A stretch of DNA of 64,000 nucleotides from an uncultured Mobiluncus sp. (lineage in GTDB: Bacteria > Actinomycetota > Actinomycetes > Actinomycetales > Actinomycetaceae): assembly GCF_943914685.1 (NCBI RefSeq), contig NZ_CALUCZ010000001.1, positions 124,001 through 188,000 on the forward strand, written 5' to 3'. Shown in pieces: positions 8,599 to 17,146 of the stretch. The notes below the pieces were generated by a model. It made no database searches. It was not told the DNA's origin and saw nothing but the letters and a program-made list of their open reading frames with translations. The first letter of the stretch is position 1, and the number at the start of each line of letters is the position of its first letter. The position numbers were made by a program, and so were the translations under genes.

Positions 8599-9675
8599 TC
8601 ACCAATTATCAGCAGCGTTGGAAGCAACTTTAACGTTTTGGGCAAACTCTTGGGTCGTCACCAGCAGCTGACCTGCAGATTCGACCACTACCGCGCCGGG
8701 GATTCCGATTATCGCGACACCTCTGAGGTTTTCTGCCCTCACAAGGGCGGCGGGGGCGGCATCGGTATACACCGGAATATCCGGGCTCAGGTTTGCCAGT
8801 TCAGAGGCGTTGCTGACGGCGCGGCGCACCGCTTCCCAGTCACCCACATCTGACCACCCCAAATCCGGGCGGGCCGGTACCACCGCAACTCGCCCCTCTT
8901 GTGCCAACGGTTCAGCCAACACGGTATCAATCGGCGCCGCAACGACACCCTGCCACAGCGCGGTTTTCGCGTCCGGACTCAACGTTTCCCAGCCCGCGGC
9001 CAGTTTTCGCACCGCCGTGCCGGACCCCGGCACTCGCGCCTCCAAAGCATCGAGCAAGACATCACTGCGCACCACAAACATACCCGCGTTCCACAGGTAA
9101 TTACCGGTTGCCAGCCAAGCGCTGGCGGTGGTCGCGTCCGGCTTTTCGGTAAATGACTGCGCCCGGTGGACCCCGCTGAGCTCTCCGTCCAAGGCCGGCC
9201 CCACCTCGATATAACCGAACCCAGTCGCCGGTTCGGTCGGCGCAATCCCGATGGTCGTGAGCCATCCAGCTGCGGCAGCCGGGACAGCCTGGGCCAGGGC
9301 TTCCGAGAATGCAGTGGGGTTTGCGATGAGATGATCCGCTGCAAAAGACCCGACCACGCAGATCCCGTAACGTTGCTCTAGCAGGGCGGCCCCCAAGGCT
9401 ATGGCCGCCATCGAATCTCGCGGGCTAGGTTCCGCCACGCAACGCAGCGGAACCGACAAACCTAGGGCGCTGACTTGTGCATCTAAAGCCTCGCGGTGGG
9501 GCGCGCCGGTTATGAAAGTCAAGGACTGGCAGAGTGGCGCCAAACGCACCGCGGTTTGTTGCACCAGGCTTTGCGTCCCGTTGATGTTGAGCAGGAACTT
9601 TGGCTTCGCCGCTGTCGACCAAGGCCACAGCCGCCGCCCGTACCCCCCAGCAGGCACTATCGCATGAATTTCCAC
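8599..9675 (-). CDS. manC: mannose-1-phosphate guanylyltransferase (GDP-mannose pyrophosphorylase)
   Basis: This 358-residue nucleotidyltransferase should make GDP-mannose from mannose 1-phosphate and GTP, feeding glycolipid and glycoprotein mannosylation. The N-terminal signature PAGGYGRRLWPWS, then KPKFLLN, is diagnostic. The FTEKPDATTA stretch carries the sugar-phosphate-binding Glu-Lys-Pro, and WNAGMFVVRSDVLL follows. The isomerase half of bifunctional enzymes is absent. The start is a GTG with TAGGAT 7 bases upstream. The gene is divergent from the 2H phosphoesterase at 9738. The symbol is assigned by family and is tentative. Confidence 0.85.
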   Translation of the reverse strand: MEIHAIVPAGGYGRRLWPWSTAAKPKFLLNINGTQSLVQQTAVRLAPLCQSLTFITGAPHREALDAQVSALGLSVPLRCVAEPSPRDSMAAIALGAALLEQRYGICVVGSFAADHLIANPTAFSEALAQAVPAAAAGWLTTIGIAPTEPATGFGYIEVGPALDGELSGVHRAQSFTEKPDATTASAWLATGNYLWNAGMFVVRSDVLLDALEARVPGSGTAVRKLAAGWETLSPDAKTALWQGVVAAPIDTVLAEPLAQEGRVAVVPARPDLGWSDVGDWEAVRRAVSNASELANLSPDIPVYTDAAPAALVRAENLRGVAIIGIPGAVVVESAGQLLVTTQEFAQNVKVASNAADNW

Positions 9676-9682
9676 AAAACAA

Positions 9683-9688
9683 ATCCTA
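9683..9688 (-). promoter_or_regulatory. leaderless -10 box (TAGGAT) for manC
   Basis: On the minus strand TAGGAT is followed by 7 bases and then GTG at 9675. No ribosome site is present. Confidence 0.45.
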
Positions 9689-9724
9689 CCGGAGGCTAGG
9701 CGTGAGTTTTTGCGTTGAACAGAG

Positions 9725-9730
9725 TAGGCT
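9725..9730 (+). promoter_or_regulatory. leaderless -10 box (TAGGCT) for the 2H phosphoesterase
   Basis: TAGGCT is followed by GGGCCTC and then GTG at 9738. It fixes the start well downstream of the first open codon of the frame. Together with the manC box it makes a compact divergent promoter region of about 60 bp. Confidence 0.45.
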
Positions 9731-9737
9731 GGGCCTC

Positions 9738-10319
9738 GTGTATTTACCTCCTCGTAAAGAAGGCCAGGTTTATTTGGGCATGATTATTCCCGTGCCCGAA
9801 CCCTATGCTGGCGAGCTGCAAAAAGTCACGAAAACTGACGGCGTACCTCCGCACGTCACCATCGTGGAACCGCGTGCGGTGGACCGGGAACAGGTCCCGG
9901 CCATTCAGGCGCAGGCTGCCGAAATCTGCCGGTCCTTTTCACCGTTCGTCATTAGTTTCGGCAACATTGGAGACTTCCGGCCCGTGTCCCCGGTCGTCTA
10001 TATCGAGGTGCAACGCGGGCATGAGGCCTGCAAAGAGCTGGCGAAACGACTCCGCTTCGGCCCCCTGGACACCGAATCACGATTCCCCTACTATCCGCAC
10101 ATCACCTTGGGAACGAACGTCACCAATGAGGACCTGGATCGGGTCGCGGCCCTGTCAAAGCGTTCGCACGGATTTTTCATGGTTGACGGTGTTGATTGTT
10201 CCCTGCTCGAACCGAACCATGTCGAACAGTTGGCTATCCTCCAGCTGGGGTCGGGGGTGCCCGAAAGCGTCACCGGGGAAATCCCCGAAATTTTCGCTCA
10301 CCCTCAGTTGCACACTTGA
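9738..10319 (+). CDS. 2H phosphoesterase / 2'-5' RNA ligase family protein
   Basis: The protein has 193 residues. Two HxT motifs, HVT at 39-41 and HIT at 121-123, mark the 2H phosphoesterase superfamily (LigT, cyclic nucleotide phosphodiesterases). The spacing and length fit the actinobacterial single-domain members. The frame is open from 9600, but the upstream part overlaps manC and lacks start signals. The GTG at 9738 follows a -10 box by 7 bases and starts just before the conserved region. The stop is 18 bases before the YihY start, so the two are probably one operon. The natural substrate is unknown. Confidence 0.8.
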   Translation: MYLPPRKEGQVYLGMIIPVPEPYAGELQKVTKTDGVPPHVTIVEPRAVDREQVPAIQAQAAEICRSFSPFVISFGNIGDFRPVSPVVYIEVQRGHEACKELAKRLRFGPLDTESRFPYYPHITLGTNVTNEDLDRVAALSKRSHGFFMVDGVDCSLLEPNHVEQLAILQLGSGVPESVTGEIPEIFAHPQLHT

Positions 10320-10337
10320 AAATGCTGAGGCCCCGTG

Positions 10338-11495
10338 ATGAAACAACTTGATTCCCAGCCTGCCGAGCCCGCTACCCCCACGGGGGTGGTGGAACAGATT
10401 AAGGCTTTCCTGGAGTGGCTCAATACCAAGCGAATTATGCGGGCTTACCTGCGTTATCAAAACGCCTCCTCGAACCTTTTGGCTGGTGGCATCGCCTATA
10501 CCGCCCTGTTTTCTATGGCGGGGATAGTGACCCTGATTATCATGACCGCGCAAGTCATGATTTTTGCTTTTCCCCTGGCCAGTCACACAATTTTCCAGGA
10601 CGTGAATCAATGGATTCCCGGAGCTATCCAGATTGATGGGCAGCCGGGTCTGATTGATCCCGCCGCGATTGCGACTCCCAGCTTTACCTGGGGGACTTTA
10701 GTGGTTTTGGTCGTGTCTATCATGGCAGGAATCCGGGTCGTTGCGGCTTTGCGCGTCAGTATCCAAACTGTTTTCGGACTGCCGCAGCGCCCCGGGGCGG
10801 GGTGGAAAAACGCGCTGCGAGATGTGTGTATGTTTCTGGTTTTGTTCCTCGGCGGGATTTTGGCTTCGGTTTTAGGTTCGGGTTCCATCGTTGCGGTGCG
10901 TGCCTTGCAGCGCCGACTGCCGCTGGCTCTGCCGGTTCCTCCCGGTCTGATTAATGCTGGGGCTTTCGTCCTGACCAGTATCTTGGCAACTTTGATTCTG
11001 GCTTTCACGCTGCGCTACCTGGCTTTGGTGCGGGCTCCGCGCCGCGATTTGTGGATTGGGACGGGGACGTTGGGATTTTTGTCCACGGCTCTGCAGATGT
11101 CAGGTGTCTACCTAGCGGCCAGCGTACCCCCCGCTTACGCCCCGTTTACTCTAATTTTGACGATTATTTTGTGGGTTAACGTGTTGGGCCGCCTGTTCCT
11201 GTATATGTCGTGCTGGATTGCGAACCCCCCGGCGGCTCCGGCACCGGTGGCGGACTTCCCGCATTTTTCCGAGCGTCCGAACTTCGTGACGGTTTCGGCT
11301 CCCGCCAGTTTGTCCTGGCCCCACGATCCGCTTTCCGGCCGGATTTGGTCCCCCGCCCAAGAAGAAGCGGCTTGGCGTTTGTCTCAGCAGGTCATTTGGG
11401 GCAGCCGCGACCGTCAGGAAACCGCAGCCAACAAACCCCTGTCGGGACACCCGGTAGCCCCCAGCACTGCGTCCCGGAAACTAAATCGGAGGTAA
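10338..11495 (+). CDS. YihY/BrkB-family inner membrane protein
   Basis: This 385-residue integral membrane protein of the YihY (formerly RNase BN-like) family has about six membrane segments between residues 45 and 300. The first is centred on NLLAGGIAYTALFSMAG, a typical family opening; the last ~85 residues are cytoplasmic and polar. Family members have been proposed as transporters or virulence factors, but no activity is established. The ATG at 10338 has GAGG 7 bases upstream and is preferred to the GTG at 10335. The stop codon lies inside the ribosome site of the exonuclease III gene. Confidence 0.85.
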   Translation: MKQLDSQPAEPATPTGVVEQIKAFLEWLNTKRIMRAYLRYQNASSNLLAGGIAYTALFSMAGIVTLIIMTAQVMIFAFPLASHTIFQDVNQWIPGAIQIDGQPGLIDPAAIATPSFTWGTLVVLVVSIMAGIRVVAALRVSIQTVFGLPQRPGAGWKNALRDVCMFLVLFLGGILASVLGSGSIVAVRALQRRLPLALPVPPGLINAGAFVLTSILATLILAFTLRYLALVRAPRRDLWIGTGTLGFLSTALQMSGVYLAASVPPAYAPFTLILTIILWVNVLGRLFLYMSCWIANPPAAPAPVADFPHFSERPNFVTVSAPASLSWPHDPLSGRIWSPAQEEAAWRLSQQVIWGSRDRQETAANKPLSGHPVAPSTASRKLNRR

Positions 11496-11498
11496 CCC

Positions 11499-12383
11499 AT
11501 GAAAGTAACCACTGTCAATGTCAATGGCGTTCGGGCGGCATTCCGCAAAGGGTTTGGGGACTGGCTGGATAATGACGATTCGGATTTATTGTGTCTGCAA
11601 GAGGTGCGGGCCACCCCAGCAGATACCCAGGACTTGTTCGGTCCGGCTTGGGACGTGCACGTGTGGCCCTGCCGAGTGAAAGGCCGCGCCGGGGTGGCGC
11701 TGGGGGCTCGGCGCGATTCCGGCTGGGAGATTGGTCAGGTTACCGAGGGACTGCCCCCGGAGTGTTATGCAGAGATTGGCGGGGAACCAGACGTGGATTC
11801 CGGGCGCTGGCTGGAGGGAGTGATTCACGGACCCCACGGGGCGACGTTTACCCTGGTCAGCGCCTATCTGCATTCCGGAGAGCTGCACACGGAAAAGCAG
11901 GAACAAAAGCTGGCTTACCTCAATCGAGTGGGCAAGCGGGTGGACCAGCTGGGGGCACGCGCTGTGGCGGGTGCGGGCTCTGATACTCCGCAGGAGGCCC
12001 TGATTTGCGGGGATTTCAACATTGTGCGCACCGCCCGCGACATTAAGAACTGGAAACCTAATCACAATAAGACTTCCGGGGTCATGGATAACGAGATTGC
12101 GTTCCTGGACGCATGGATGGCCGACACACTGTCTGGGAGTGACGGGGTGCCTTGCGTAGACGTGGGACGAGCCTTGGCAGGAGACGTGGACGGTCTCTAC
12201 ACTTGGTGGTCGTGGCGCGGTAAGGCTTATGACAATAACGCCGGCTGGCGCCTGGATTACCACATGGCTACCCCCGGACTGGCCGGGAAAGCCCAATCGG
12301 CCGCGGTGTATCGCGCCCCGGCTTACGATGCCCGTTTCACGGATCATGCTCCCGTCACGGTAGCCTACGATTTCCCCGAGTAA
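11499..12383 (+). CDS. xth: exodeoxyribonuclease III / AP endonuclease
   Basis: This 294-residue exonuclease-endonuclease-phosphatase fold enzyme acts in base-excision repair (AP endonuclease, 3'-5' exonuclease). It begins MKVTTVNVNGVR. The metal-binding Glu is in LCLQEVRA, the catalytic Asp-Asn in ICGDFNIV, and the C-terminal Asp-His in FTDHAPVTVAYD. The RDIKNWKPNHNKTSG segment is typical of the actinobacterial Xth branch. A strong GGAGG ribosome site precedes the ATG and overlaps the stop of yihY, implying coupling. Confidence 0.92.
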   Translation: MKVTTVNVNGVRAAFRKGFGDWLDNDDSDLLCLQEVRATPADTQDLFGPAWDVHVWPCRVKGRAGVALGARRDSGWEIGQVTEGLPPECYAEIGGEPDVDSGRWLEGVIHGPHGATFTLVSAYLHSGELHTEKQEQKLAYLNRVGKRVDQLGARAVAGAGSDTPQEALICGDFNIVRTARDIKNWKPNHNKTSGVMDNEIAFLDAWMADTLSGSDGVPCVDVGRALAGDVDGLYTWWSWRGKAYDNNAGWRLDYHMATPGLAGKAQSAAVYRAPAYDARFTDHAPVTVAYDFPE

Positions 12384-12543
12384 ACTCACATATTCGGCTG
12401 TTTTTAAGTAATGTTCGGTCATTTCTTACAAATTTCTAAGAACTCGAGAAAGCTGACGATTATTAATGAGAGGACGTGGTGTGAATCATCTGGGAAATAT
12501 ATGAATAGGCCCAGTTGAACTAAGAAAGAGGAAATACTACAAA
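12384..12543. other. AT-rich intergenic leader of the surface-protein gene
   Basis: This is about 160 bp of AT-rich DNA. It presumably carries the promoter of the surface protein: a TATATG hexamer near 12497 is a possible -10, but no matching -35 is clear. AGAGGAA, about 11 bases before the TTG start, is the likely ribosome site. No terminator for exonuclease III was seen. Confidence 0.35.
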
Positions 12544-13365
12544 TTGAAAACCACTCACTGTGACCCCCGGTTATTGACTCGTTTCACCAACCGTGCTCTG
12601 GTTATCGGCTCCTCAGCCGCTTTGACTCTGGGGCTGGGCATGACCGGTTTTGTCCCGGCTGCTTTCGCAACCGAAACCCCCACTCCTGAGGTTCCCTCCC
12701 AGGAATCCCCTGCGGCGCCCACCCCGGTTACCGACCCGGCTCCCAGCGACGCGACCGCGCCAGCCGCTCTGGCTGCCGACCCGGATGCAAACGACCCTAC
12801 CGCCTCCGCGAATCTGGCGACTCCGGTTCAGGCTCCACCTGCTCCGGCCGTTGCTCCGGCGGATCCCGTGGAACCGAGCGACCCCGCCTTCACGGTCACA
12901 GATGTTGATGACAGCGAAATTCCACCGTTGGAGTATGGCTTCGAACCTAAAAGTACGTATAGCGATGCCCTGGGAAAACTCTCTGCAGACAAAGACTACA
13001 CGACCCAGCACGATGACACCCTAAAGGTATACTCCGGGGACACCGTGGATATTAAAAGCAATCTGGATATCAACGTGGGACTGCATGCACTGGAAGGTTG
13101 GCAGGAAAAAGTTCAGCGAGCTAAAGTCGAGAATCTGACATACAGTGAAGCCGGTTCCGGCTTTCAGACGATTATTTTGGTTCCGGAATACCTGGAGATG
13201 CCCAGTGACCCGCGGTCTTACAAACTGGAGACCCACAACGGAAACAAACCTCCGCTGTATCGGATTGCCAGCGTGTTACGTTCCGAAAAACGGCTGGCTA
13301 TTACTTTGGCTTTGAATGAGTTTTATCAAACAGGAGATAGTAAAAAGGCGCCTACTTGCGTCTGA
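12544..13365 (+). CDS. cell-wall-anchored surface protein, N-terminal part (frame broken)
   Basis: The 273 residues begin at a TTG with AGAGGAA upstream. A signal peptide is clear: basic start, hydrophobic SSAALTLGLGMTGFVPAA and probable cleavage after AFA (residue ~42). A Pro/Ala/Thr-rich linker (about 43-115) and a folded-looking domain (about 120-270) follow. The frame closes at 13363 shortly after GDSKKAP. The next frame (-1) continues with the rest of what is evidently the same protein, ending in a sorting signal. I see no similarity to a named adhesin. The break falls just after a run of five A (13342-13346). It may be a true mutation, phase variation, frameshifting or a sequence error. 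Confidence 0.65.
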   Translation: MKTTHCDPRLLTRFTNRALVIGSSAALTLGLGMTGFVPAAFATETPTPEVPSQESPAAPTPVTDPAPSDATAPAALAADPDANDPTASANLATPVQAPPAPAVAPADPVEPSDPAFTVTDVDDSEIPPLEYGFEPKSTYSDALGKLSADKDYTTQHDDTLKVYSGDTVDIKSNLDINVGLHALEGWQEKVQRAKVENLTYSEAGSGFQTIILVPEYLEMPSDPRSYKLETHNGNKPPLYRIASVLRSEKRLAITLALNEFYQTGDSKKAPTCV

Positions 13366-14054
13366 AGGACGGCTTCAAGGCCTACGCAAATAAACCGCTG
13401 GGCTTGGTTATCTCTGGGGTCAAGGTTAAGGACAAGATATCCCCCGAGGGAACCCAGGCCACATTGGAGTTCCACACTACGGGATACCTGTCCATCGACG
13501 GATTTAGCAGCATAGCTCGACGCGAAAAAATGAAGTATTTTAGTAATTTCATGGGAGGACTGTCTAGGTCTTGGTATACCCTGCAGGGCCAGGAAAAGGG
13601 CAGTCTCATCGGTAACGGCACCGATTCCACCCGCCCCCAGAGTCACGGTATTTCCTTAACTATGGACATCAATCCGAAACCCACTCCGGCAGACCCTGTG
13701 GTTCCGAACCCGAATCCGCCGGTCACCCCGGATACGCCGAGTGTCGTCCCCGGTCCCGTTCCGGGAGGGACTGTGGTTCCTCCCAGCGAGCCCGTGCCTC
13801 CGGTCGCGGGCGTTTCTACCCCGGCAGCTCCCGAACCTCCGGTCGCGGGCGTTACTACCACCCCGGCAGCTCCCGAACCCCCGGTGGCGGGAGTCTTTAC
13901 CCCGGCAGCTCCCCGAATTCCGGTGGCACAAGGACCGGATAAGGCTTTGGCGGCTACCGGTTCGTCTGCCGAAACGCTGGCTGGCGGAGCTATGATTGTG
14001 TTCCTCGCCGGCGGAGCCCTGATGGTCACGTCTCGCCGCCGGGCTCGCCGCTAA
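13356..14054 (+). CDS. cell-wall-anchored surface protein, C-terminal part with sorting signal
   Basis: This frame (232 residues from the nominal TTG at 13356) has no ribosome site and no signal peptide. Its content begins mid-domain (LKDGFKAYANKPLGL) and makes sense only as a continuation of the preceding reading frame. It has a domain remnant (1-110), then a Pro-rich stalk with about three repeats of a 13-14-residue unit related to PAAPEPPVAGVTT (DNA 13797-13926). It ends with LAATG, a sortase-type sorting signal, then a membrane helix and RRRARR. Joined to the upstream part by a -1 shift it gives a protein of about 510 residues. Confidence 0.65.
   Translation: MRLKDGFKAYANKPLGLVISGVKVKDKISPEGTQATLEFHTTGYLSIDGFSSIARREKMKYFSNFMGGLSRSWYTLQGQEKGSLIGNGTDSTRPQSHGISLTMDINPKPTPADPVVPNPNPPVTPDTPSVVPGPVPGGTVVPPSEPVPPVAGVSTPAAPEPPVAGVTTTPAAPEPPVAGVFTPAAPRIPVAQGPDKALAATGSSAETLAGGAMIVFLAGGALMVTSRRRARR
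13797..13926 (+). repeat. in-frame 39-42 bp repeats in the surface-protein stalk
   Basis: There are three near-identical units starting at 13797, 13836 and 13878 and a partial fourth, coding for (P/A)PEPPVAGV-type repeats rich in Pro and Ala. Such stalk repeats space a surface domain from the wall and often vary in copy number. Confidence 0.7.
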
Positions 14055-14070
14055 CCACAGACCCTACAAA

Positions 14071-14108
14071 ATAGTGTTCCCGCTCGGTTTACCGATCGGG
14101 AACACTAT
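14071..14108. terminator. strong bidirectional stem-loop between surface protein and folD
   Basis: Perfect 12-base arms ATAGTGTTCCCG and CGGGAACACTAT are extended by five more pairs after one mismatch, with a tiny loop. The stem sits between convergent genes, so it can stop transcription from both sides. A long T tract is missing. Confidence 0.7.
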
Positions 14109-14124
14109 CGAATTATGGGAATAA

Positions 14125-15030
14125 CTATGCCAGTCCGGCCGCGCGTTCCGCGGCTTCGACCACGTTGACCAGCAACAACGCCCGGGTCATGGGCCCGACC
14201 CCGCCGGGATTCGGCGTCAACCAGGCTGCCACCCGGTCGACCCCGTCCGCCACGTCACCGTGCAATCGAGACTTGCCGGTATCCGGGTCGATAACCCGAG
14301 ACACTCCCACGTCGAACACGGCAGCACCGGGCTTGACCATGTCCGCGGTGATAATGCCCGCGACCCCGGAGGCCGCCACGATGACGTCCGCTTGGCGACA
14401 TTTCGCAGCCAGATCCTGGGTTCCGGTATGGCACGAAGTCACGGTGGCGTTGACATCTTTACGTCCCAGCAGCAGCCCGATGGAACGACCCACCGTAGTG
14501 CCGCGGCCCACCACGCACACGTCTTTACCGTTGAAATCCAAACCGAAACGACGACCCAGTTCGATGACGGCCCGGGGAGTGCAGGGCAAAGGCGAAGTTA
14601 TCGGCTCTGACACCCGCAATACCAGACGGCCCAGGTTCATGGGGTGCAGGCCATCGGCATCTTTATCCGGGTCGATAGCTTCCAAAATCCGGTTCGTGTC
14701 CATACCCTTAGGTAACGGTAGCTGCACGATATATCCCGTACAGGCCGGATCCTGGTTCAACCGTTGCACCGCCGCCATGACTTCGTCTTGTCTGGCGGTG
14801 GCAGGCAAATCGATGCGAATGGACTCGATGCCGACCTCCGCGCAGTCCCGATGTTTACCAGCCACGTAGGTTACGGAACCGGGATCCTCACCGACCAGGA
14901 TAGTGCCCAGCCCGGGAATGACCCCGCGCTCACGTACCGCGGCGACACGCGCCTGCAACTCGGCTTTGATAGCGCCAGCGGTAGCTTTGCCGTCCAGGAC
15001 CTGAGCTGGTCCCTCCCAGGGCGCCCTCAT
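14125..15030 (-). CDS. folD: methylenetetrahydrofolate dehydrogenase / cyclohydrolase
   Basis: This 301-residue bifunctional enzyme interconverts 5,10-methylene-THF, methenyl-THF and 10-formyl-THF using NADP. The catalytic Lys lies in TYVAGKHRDC, followed by GYIVQLPLP and a Rossmann segment VVGRGTTVGRSIGLLL. PGGVGPMTRALLL lies near the C-terminus. The ATG overlaps the glyA stop in an ATGA arrangement (15027-15030), so translation is coupled to serine hydroxymethyltransferase, the enzyme that makes its substrate. Confidence 0.95.
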   Translation of the reverse strand: MRAPWEGPAQVLDGKATAGAIKAELQARVAAVRERGVIPGLGTILVGEDPGSVTYVAGKHRDCAEVGIESIRIDLPATARQDEVMAAVQRLNQDPACTGYIVQLPLPKGMDTNRILEAIDPDKDADGLHPMNLGRLVLRVSEPITSPLPCTPRAVIELGRRFGLDFNGKDVCVVGRGTTVGRSIGLLLGRKDVNATVTSCHTGTQDLAAKCRQADVIVAASGVAGIITADMVKPGAAVFDVGVSRVIDPDTGKSRLHGDVADGVDRVAAWLTPNPGGVGPMTRALLLVNVVEAAERAAGLA

Positions 15031-16319
15031 TGCACCAGTCCCGGATAGAGCGGGAAAGCTTCGGTCAGTTTCGCCACCCGAGCCCGATACTTGGCCACGT
15101 CCACCGCGGATTCGCCCGCGGCGCCGTCCACCAGCACGGAAGCGATAATGTCGGCAACCTCGCGGAACTCCGTCTCGCCAAAGCCGCGAGTAGCCAGAGC
15201 CGGGGTGCCGATACGCAGACCGGAAGTGACCGCCGGGGGACGCGGATCGAACGGCACTGCGTTACGGTTCACGGTAATGCCCGCTTCATGCAGCAGGTTC
15301 TCGGCCTGTTGCCCGTCCAGGTTGGAGTGAACCAGGTCAACCAGTACCAAGTGAACATCGGTGCCGCCGGTCAACAGGTCGATGCCCGCCGCCTGACAAT
15401 CGGGCGCCATCAGGCGTTCAGCCAAAATTTGGGCGCCTTGGATGACGCGCTGCATCCGCTCTTTAAACTCAGGCGTGCCGGCAATCTTTAGCGCCACTGC
15501 TTTCGCCGCGACCACGTGCATCAGGGGTCCGCCCTGCTGACCGGGGAAAACGGAGCTGTTGATCTTCTTGCCGAACTTTTCCCCATCACGGGACAGAATC
15601 AGACCCGAACGCGGCCCGCCAATGGTCTTGTGAATAGTCGTGGAAACCACGTCCGCGTAAGGCACCGGGGAGGGGTGCAAACCAGCGGCGACCAGACCCG
15701 CAAAGTGTGCCATATCGGTCCACAGATAGGCCCCGACCTCGTCCGCGATAGAACGGAAAGCCGCAAAATCCAGGTGTCGCGGATAGGCGGACCAGCCGGA
15801 AATAATCACATCAGGGCGCTCAGCCAACGCGAGTTCCCGCACCCGATCCATGTCGATACGCTTGGTATCCGGTTCCACCCCATAGGCCGCGACCTGGTAG
15901 AGCCGACCACTAAAGTTAATCTTCATGCCGTGAGTGAGGTGGCCGCCGTGAGCCAAGCTCAGGCCCATGATCTTGGCTCCGGGCTTAATCAGCGCGGAAA
16001 GTACCGCCGCGTTCGCCTGGGCGCCAGAGTGGGGCTGGACGTTCGCAAAATCGGCTCCGAACAGCTTTTTGGCCCGCTCGATGGCCAGGGTCTCGGCGAC
16101 GTCCACGTTTTCGCAGCCGCCGTAATAGCGTTTGCCCGGATAGCCTTCGGCGTATTTGTTGGTCAAGACGCTGCCCTGGCATTGCAATACGGCGCGGGGC
16201 ACAAAGTTTTCCGACGCAATCATTTCCAGGGTGTCGCGCTGACGGTTCAGTTCAGCATCTAGCACCGCCTGAATTTCCGGATCAACCTCAGAAAGGGGCT
16301 GGTTCATGACTTCAGTCAT
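15027..16319 (-). CDS. glyA: serine hydroxymethyltransferase
   Basis: This 430-residue PLP enzyme converts serine and THF to glycine and methylene-THF. SENFVPRAVLQ, NKYAEGYPGKRYYGG and the PLP-lysine block STTIHKTIGGPRSG are visible. The frame is open up to 16436, but the ATG at 16319 carries a GGAGGA ribosome site and begins at the family-typical MTEV; the upstream 39 codons read as leader. The leader contains a small GGAGG/CCTCC hairpin (16379-16394), but I could not match it to any known riboswitch. The 3' end overlaps folD. Confidence 0.95.
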   Translation of the reverse strand: MTEVMNQPLSEVDPEIQAVLDAELNRQRDTLEMIASENFVPRAVLQCQGSVLTNKYAEGYPGKRYYGGCENVDVAETLAIERAKKLFGADFANVQPHSGAQANAAVLSALIKPGAKIMGLSLAHGGHLTHGMKINFSGRLYQVAAYGVEPDTKRIDMDRVRELALAERPDVIISGWSAYPRHLDFAAFRSIADEVGAYLWTDMAHFAGLVAAGLHPSPVPYADVVSTTIHKTIGGPRSGLILSRDGEKFGKKINSSVFPGQQGGPLMHVVAAKAVALKIAGTPEFKERMQRVIQGAQILAERLMAPDCQAAGIDLLTGGTDVHLVLVDLVHSNLDGQQAENLLHEAGITVNRNAVPFDPRPPAVTSGLRIGTPALATRGFGETEFREVADIIASVLVDGAAGESAVDVAKYRARVAKLTEAFPLYPGLVQ

Positions 16320-16570
16320 AGTTCCTCCATAGTTTTGCGAGCACAACCCAGGCGTCCGATTGTGTAAATGCGCTCCCCGGAGGGTTATTCCTCCTGCCCA
16401 CTGTCCCCGCGAAACAATCCGGGGTCGGGTAGACATCGCCAGTCGCTGCCTTTACAGGTTATCAAAAAATTTATCTCCCCCCACACCGCGCAATTCCGGG
16501 GGTTCGGGCGAAAACCGGGGTTTCCGGGGCAAACCGGGTCCGCCGGCAGCGCAAGGGGGCGAAAGTCTGT

Positions 16571-16576
16571 TAAAAT
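16571..16576 (+). promoter_or_regulatory. leaderless -10 box (TAAAAT) for the gene at 16583
   Basis: TAAAAT is followed by 6 bases (CCAGTC) and ATG. No ribosome site is present. The upstream 200 bp are shared with the divergent glyA leader. Confidence 0.5.
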
Positions 16577-16582
16577 CCAGTC

Positions 16583-17137
16583 ATGAGTTCGTTGCTGGCG
16601 CCGTTTGGGGTCATGATGGTACCTGTTCGGGTCATTCCCCAGGACAAGTGGACGGCCACGCAAAACCTGGTCTATTTCCTGATCGTGGTCGGCACTATCG
16701 CGCTGACCTTGGGTGTCGTGTGGCTGGTTCGCCGTTTTCGCGGCGAGCCAATCATTCCAGACGTGGCCCCCCGCCACGAAGAAATCAAACTCATCTATGA
16801 AGAGACTCTGTCTGCCGCGGACCGTGTCATCGTGCGGGATAACCAAGTCATCGAGGCGGTGCGCTATATCCCGAGGGATCCGAACCTGGTAGCACCGCTG
16901 CAACAGTGGCGTGACAAGCGGCGCGAATGGGCTGGCGAAATGGCGTTCCTGGAGTCCTTGGGGAAAAATCCCGCCCCGGAAACGCTGACGGACGCCAGCA
17001 ACGCGGAAACCCTGCGGCGCCTGCACGGCTTAGCTCAGGAACTCGAAGCCTCCCAGCGCGGCCTGCTGCGCGCCATTCGCCAATCCATCGCCACCGGGAC
17101 CGAAAATCTGCCCCTGGGTACGGAAGCAAGCTCGTAA
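16583..17137 (+). CDS. single-pass membrane protein of unknown function
   Basis: This 184-residue protein has one clear membrane helix (about residues 27-50, NLVYFLIVVGTIALTLGVVWL), a basic stop-transfer RRFRG, and a long helical, charged cytoplasmic domain of about 130 residues. I recognise no domain. It ends 10 bases from the convergent DyP peroxidase gene, with no terminator between them. Function is unknown. Confidence 0.7.
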   Translation: MSSLLAPFGVMMVPVRVIPQDKWTATQNLVYFLIVVGTIALTLGVVWLVRRFRGEPIIPDVAPRHEEIKLIYEETLSAADRVIVRDNQVIEAVRYIPRDPNLVAPLQQWRDKRREWAGEMAFLESLGKNPAPETLTDASNAETLRRLHGLAQELEASQRGLLRAIRQSIATGTENLPLGTEASS

Positions 17138-17146
17138 ACGGCGCGC

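Noticed and set aside
13339..13349. Classical programmed -1 frameshift site in the surface-protein gene
   Set aside because: The heptamer reads T-AAA-AAG, not A-AAA-AAG, and I see no clear stimulatory stem-loop at the right distance. I therefore report only a frame break, not a proven recoding site.
16320..16582. Possible folate or glycine riboswitch upstream of glyA
   Set aside because: There is a short GGAGG/CCTCC hairpin, but no conserved core of any THF, glycine or SAM riboswitch that I can recognise.
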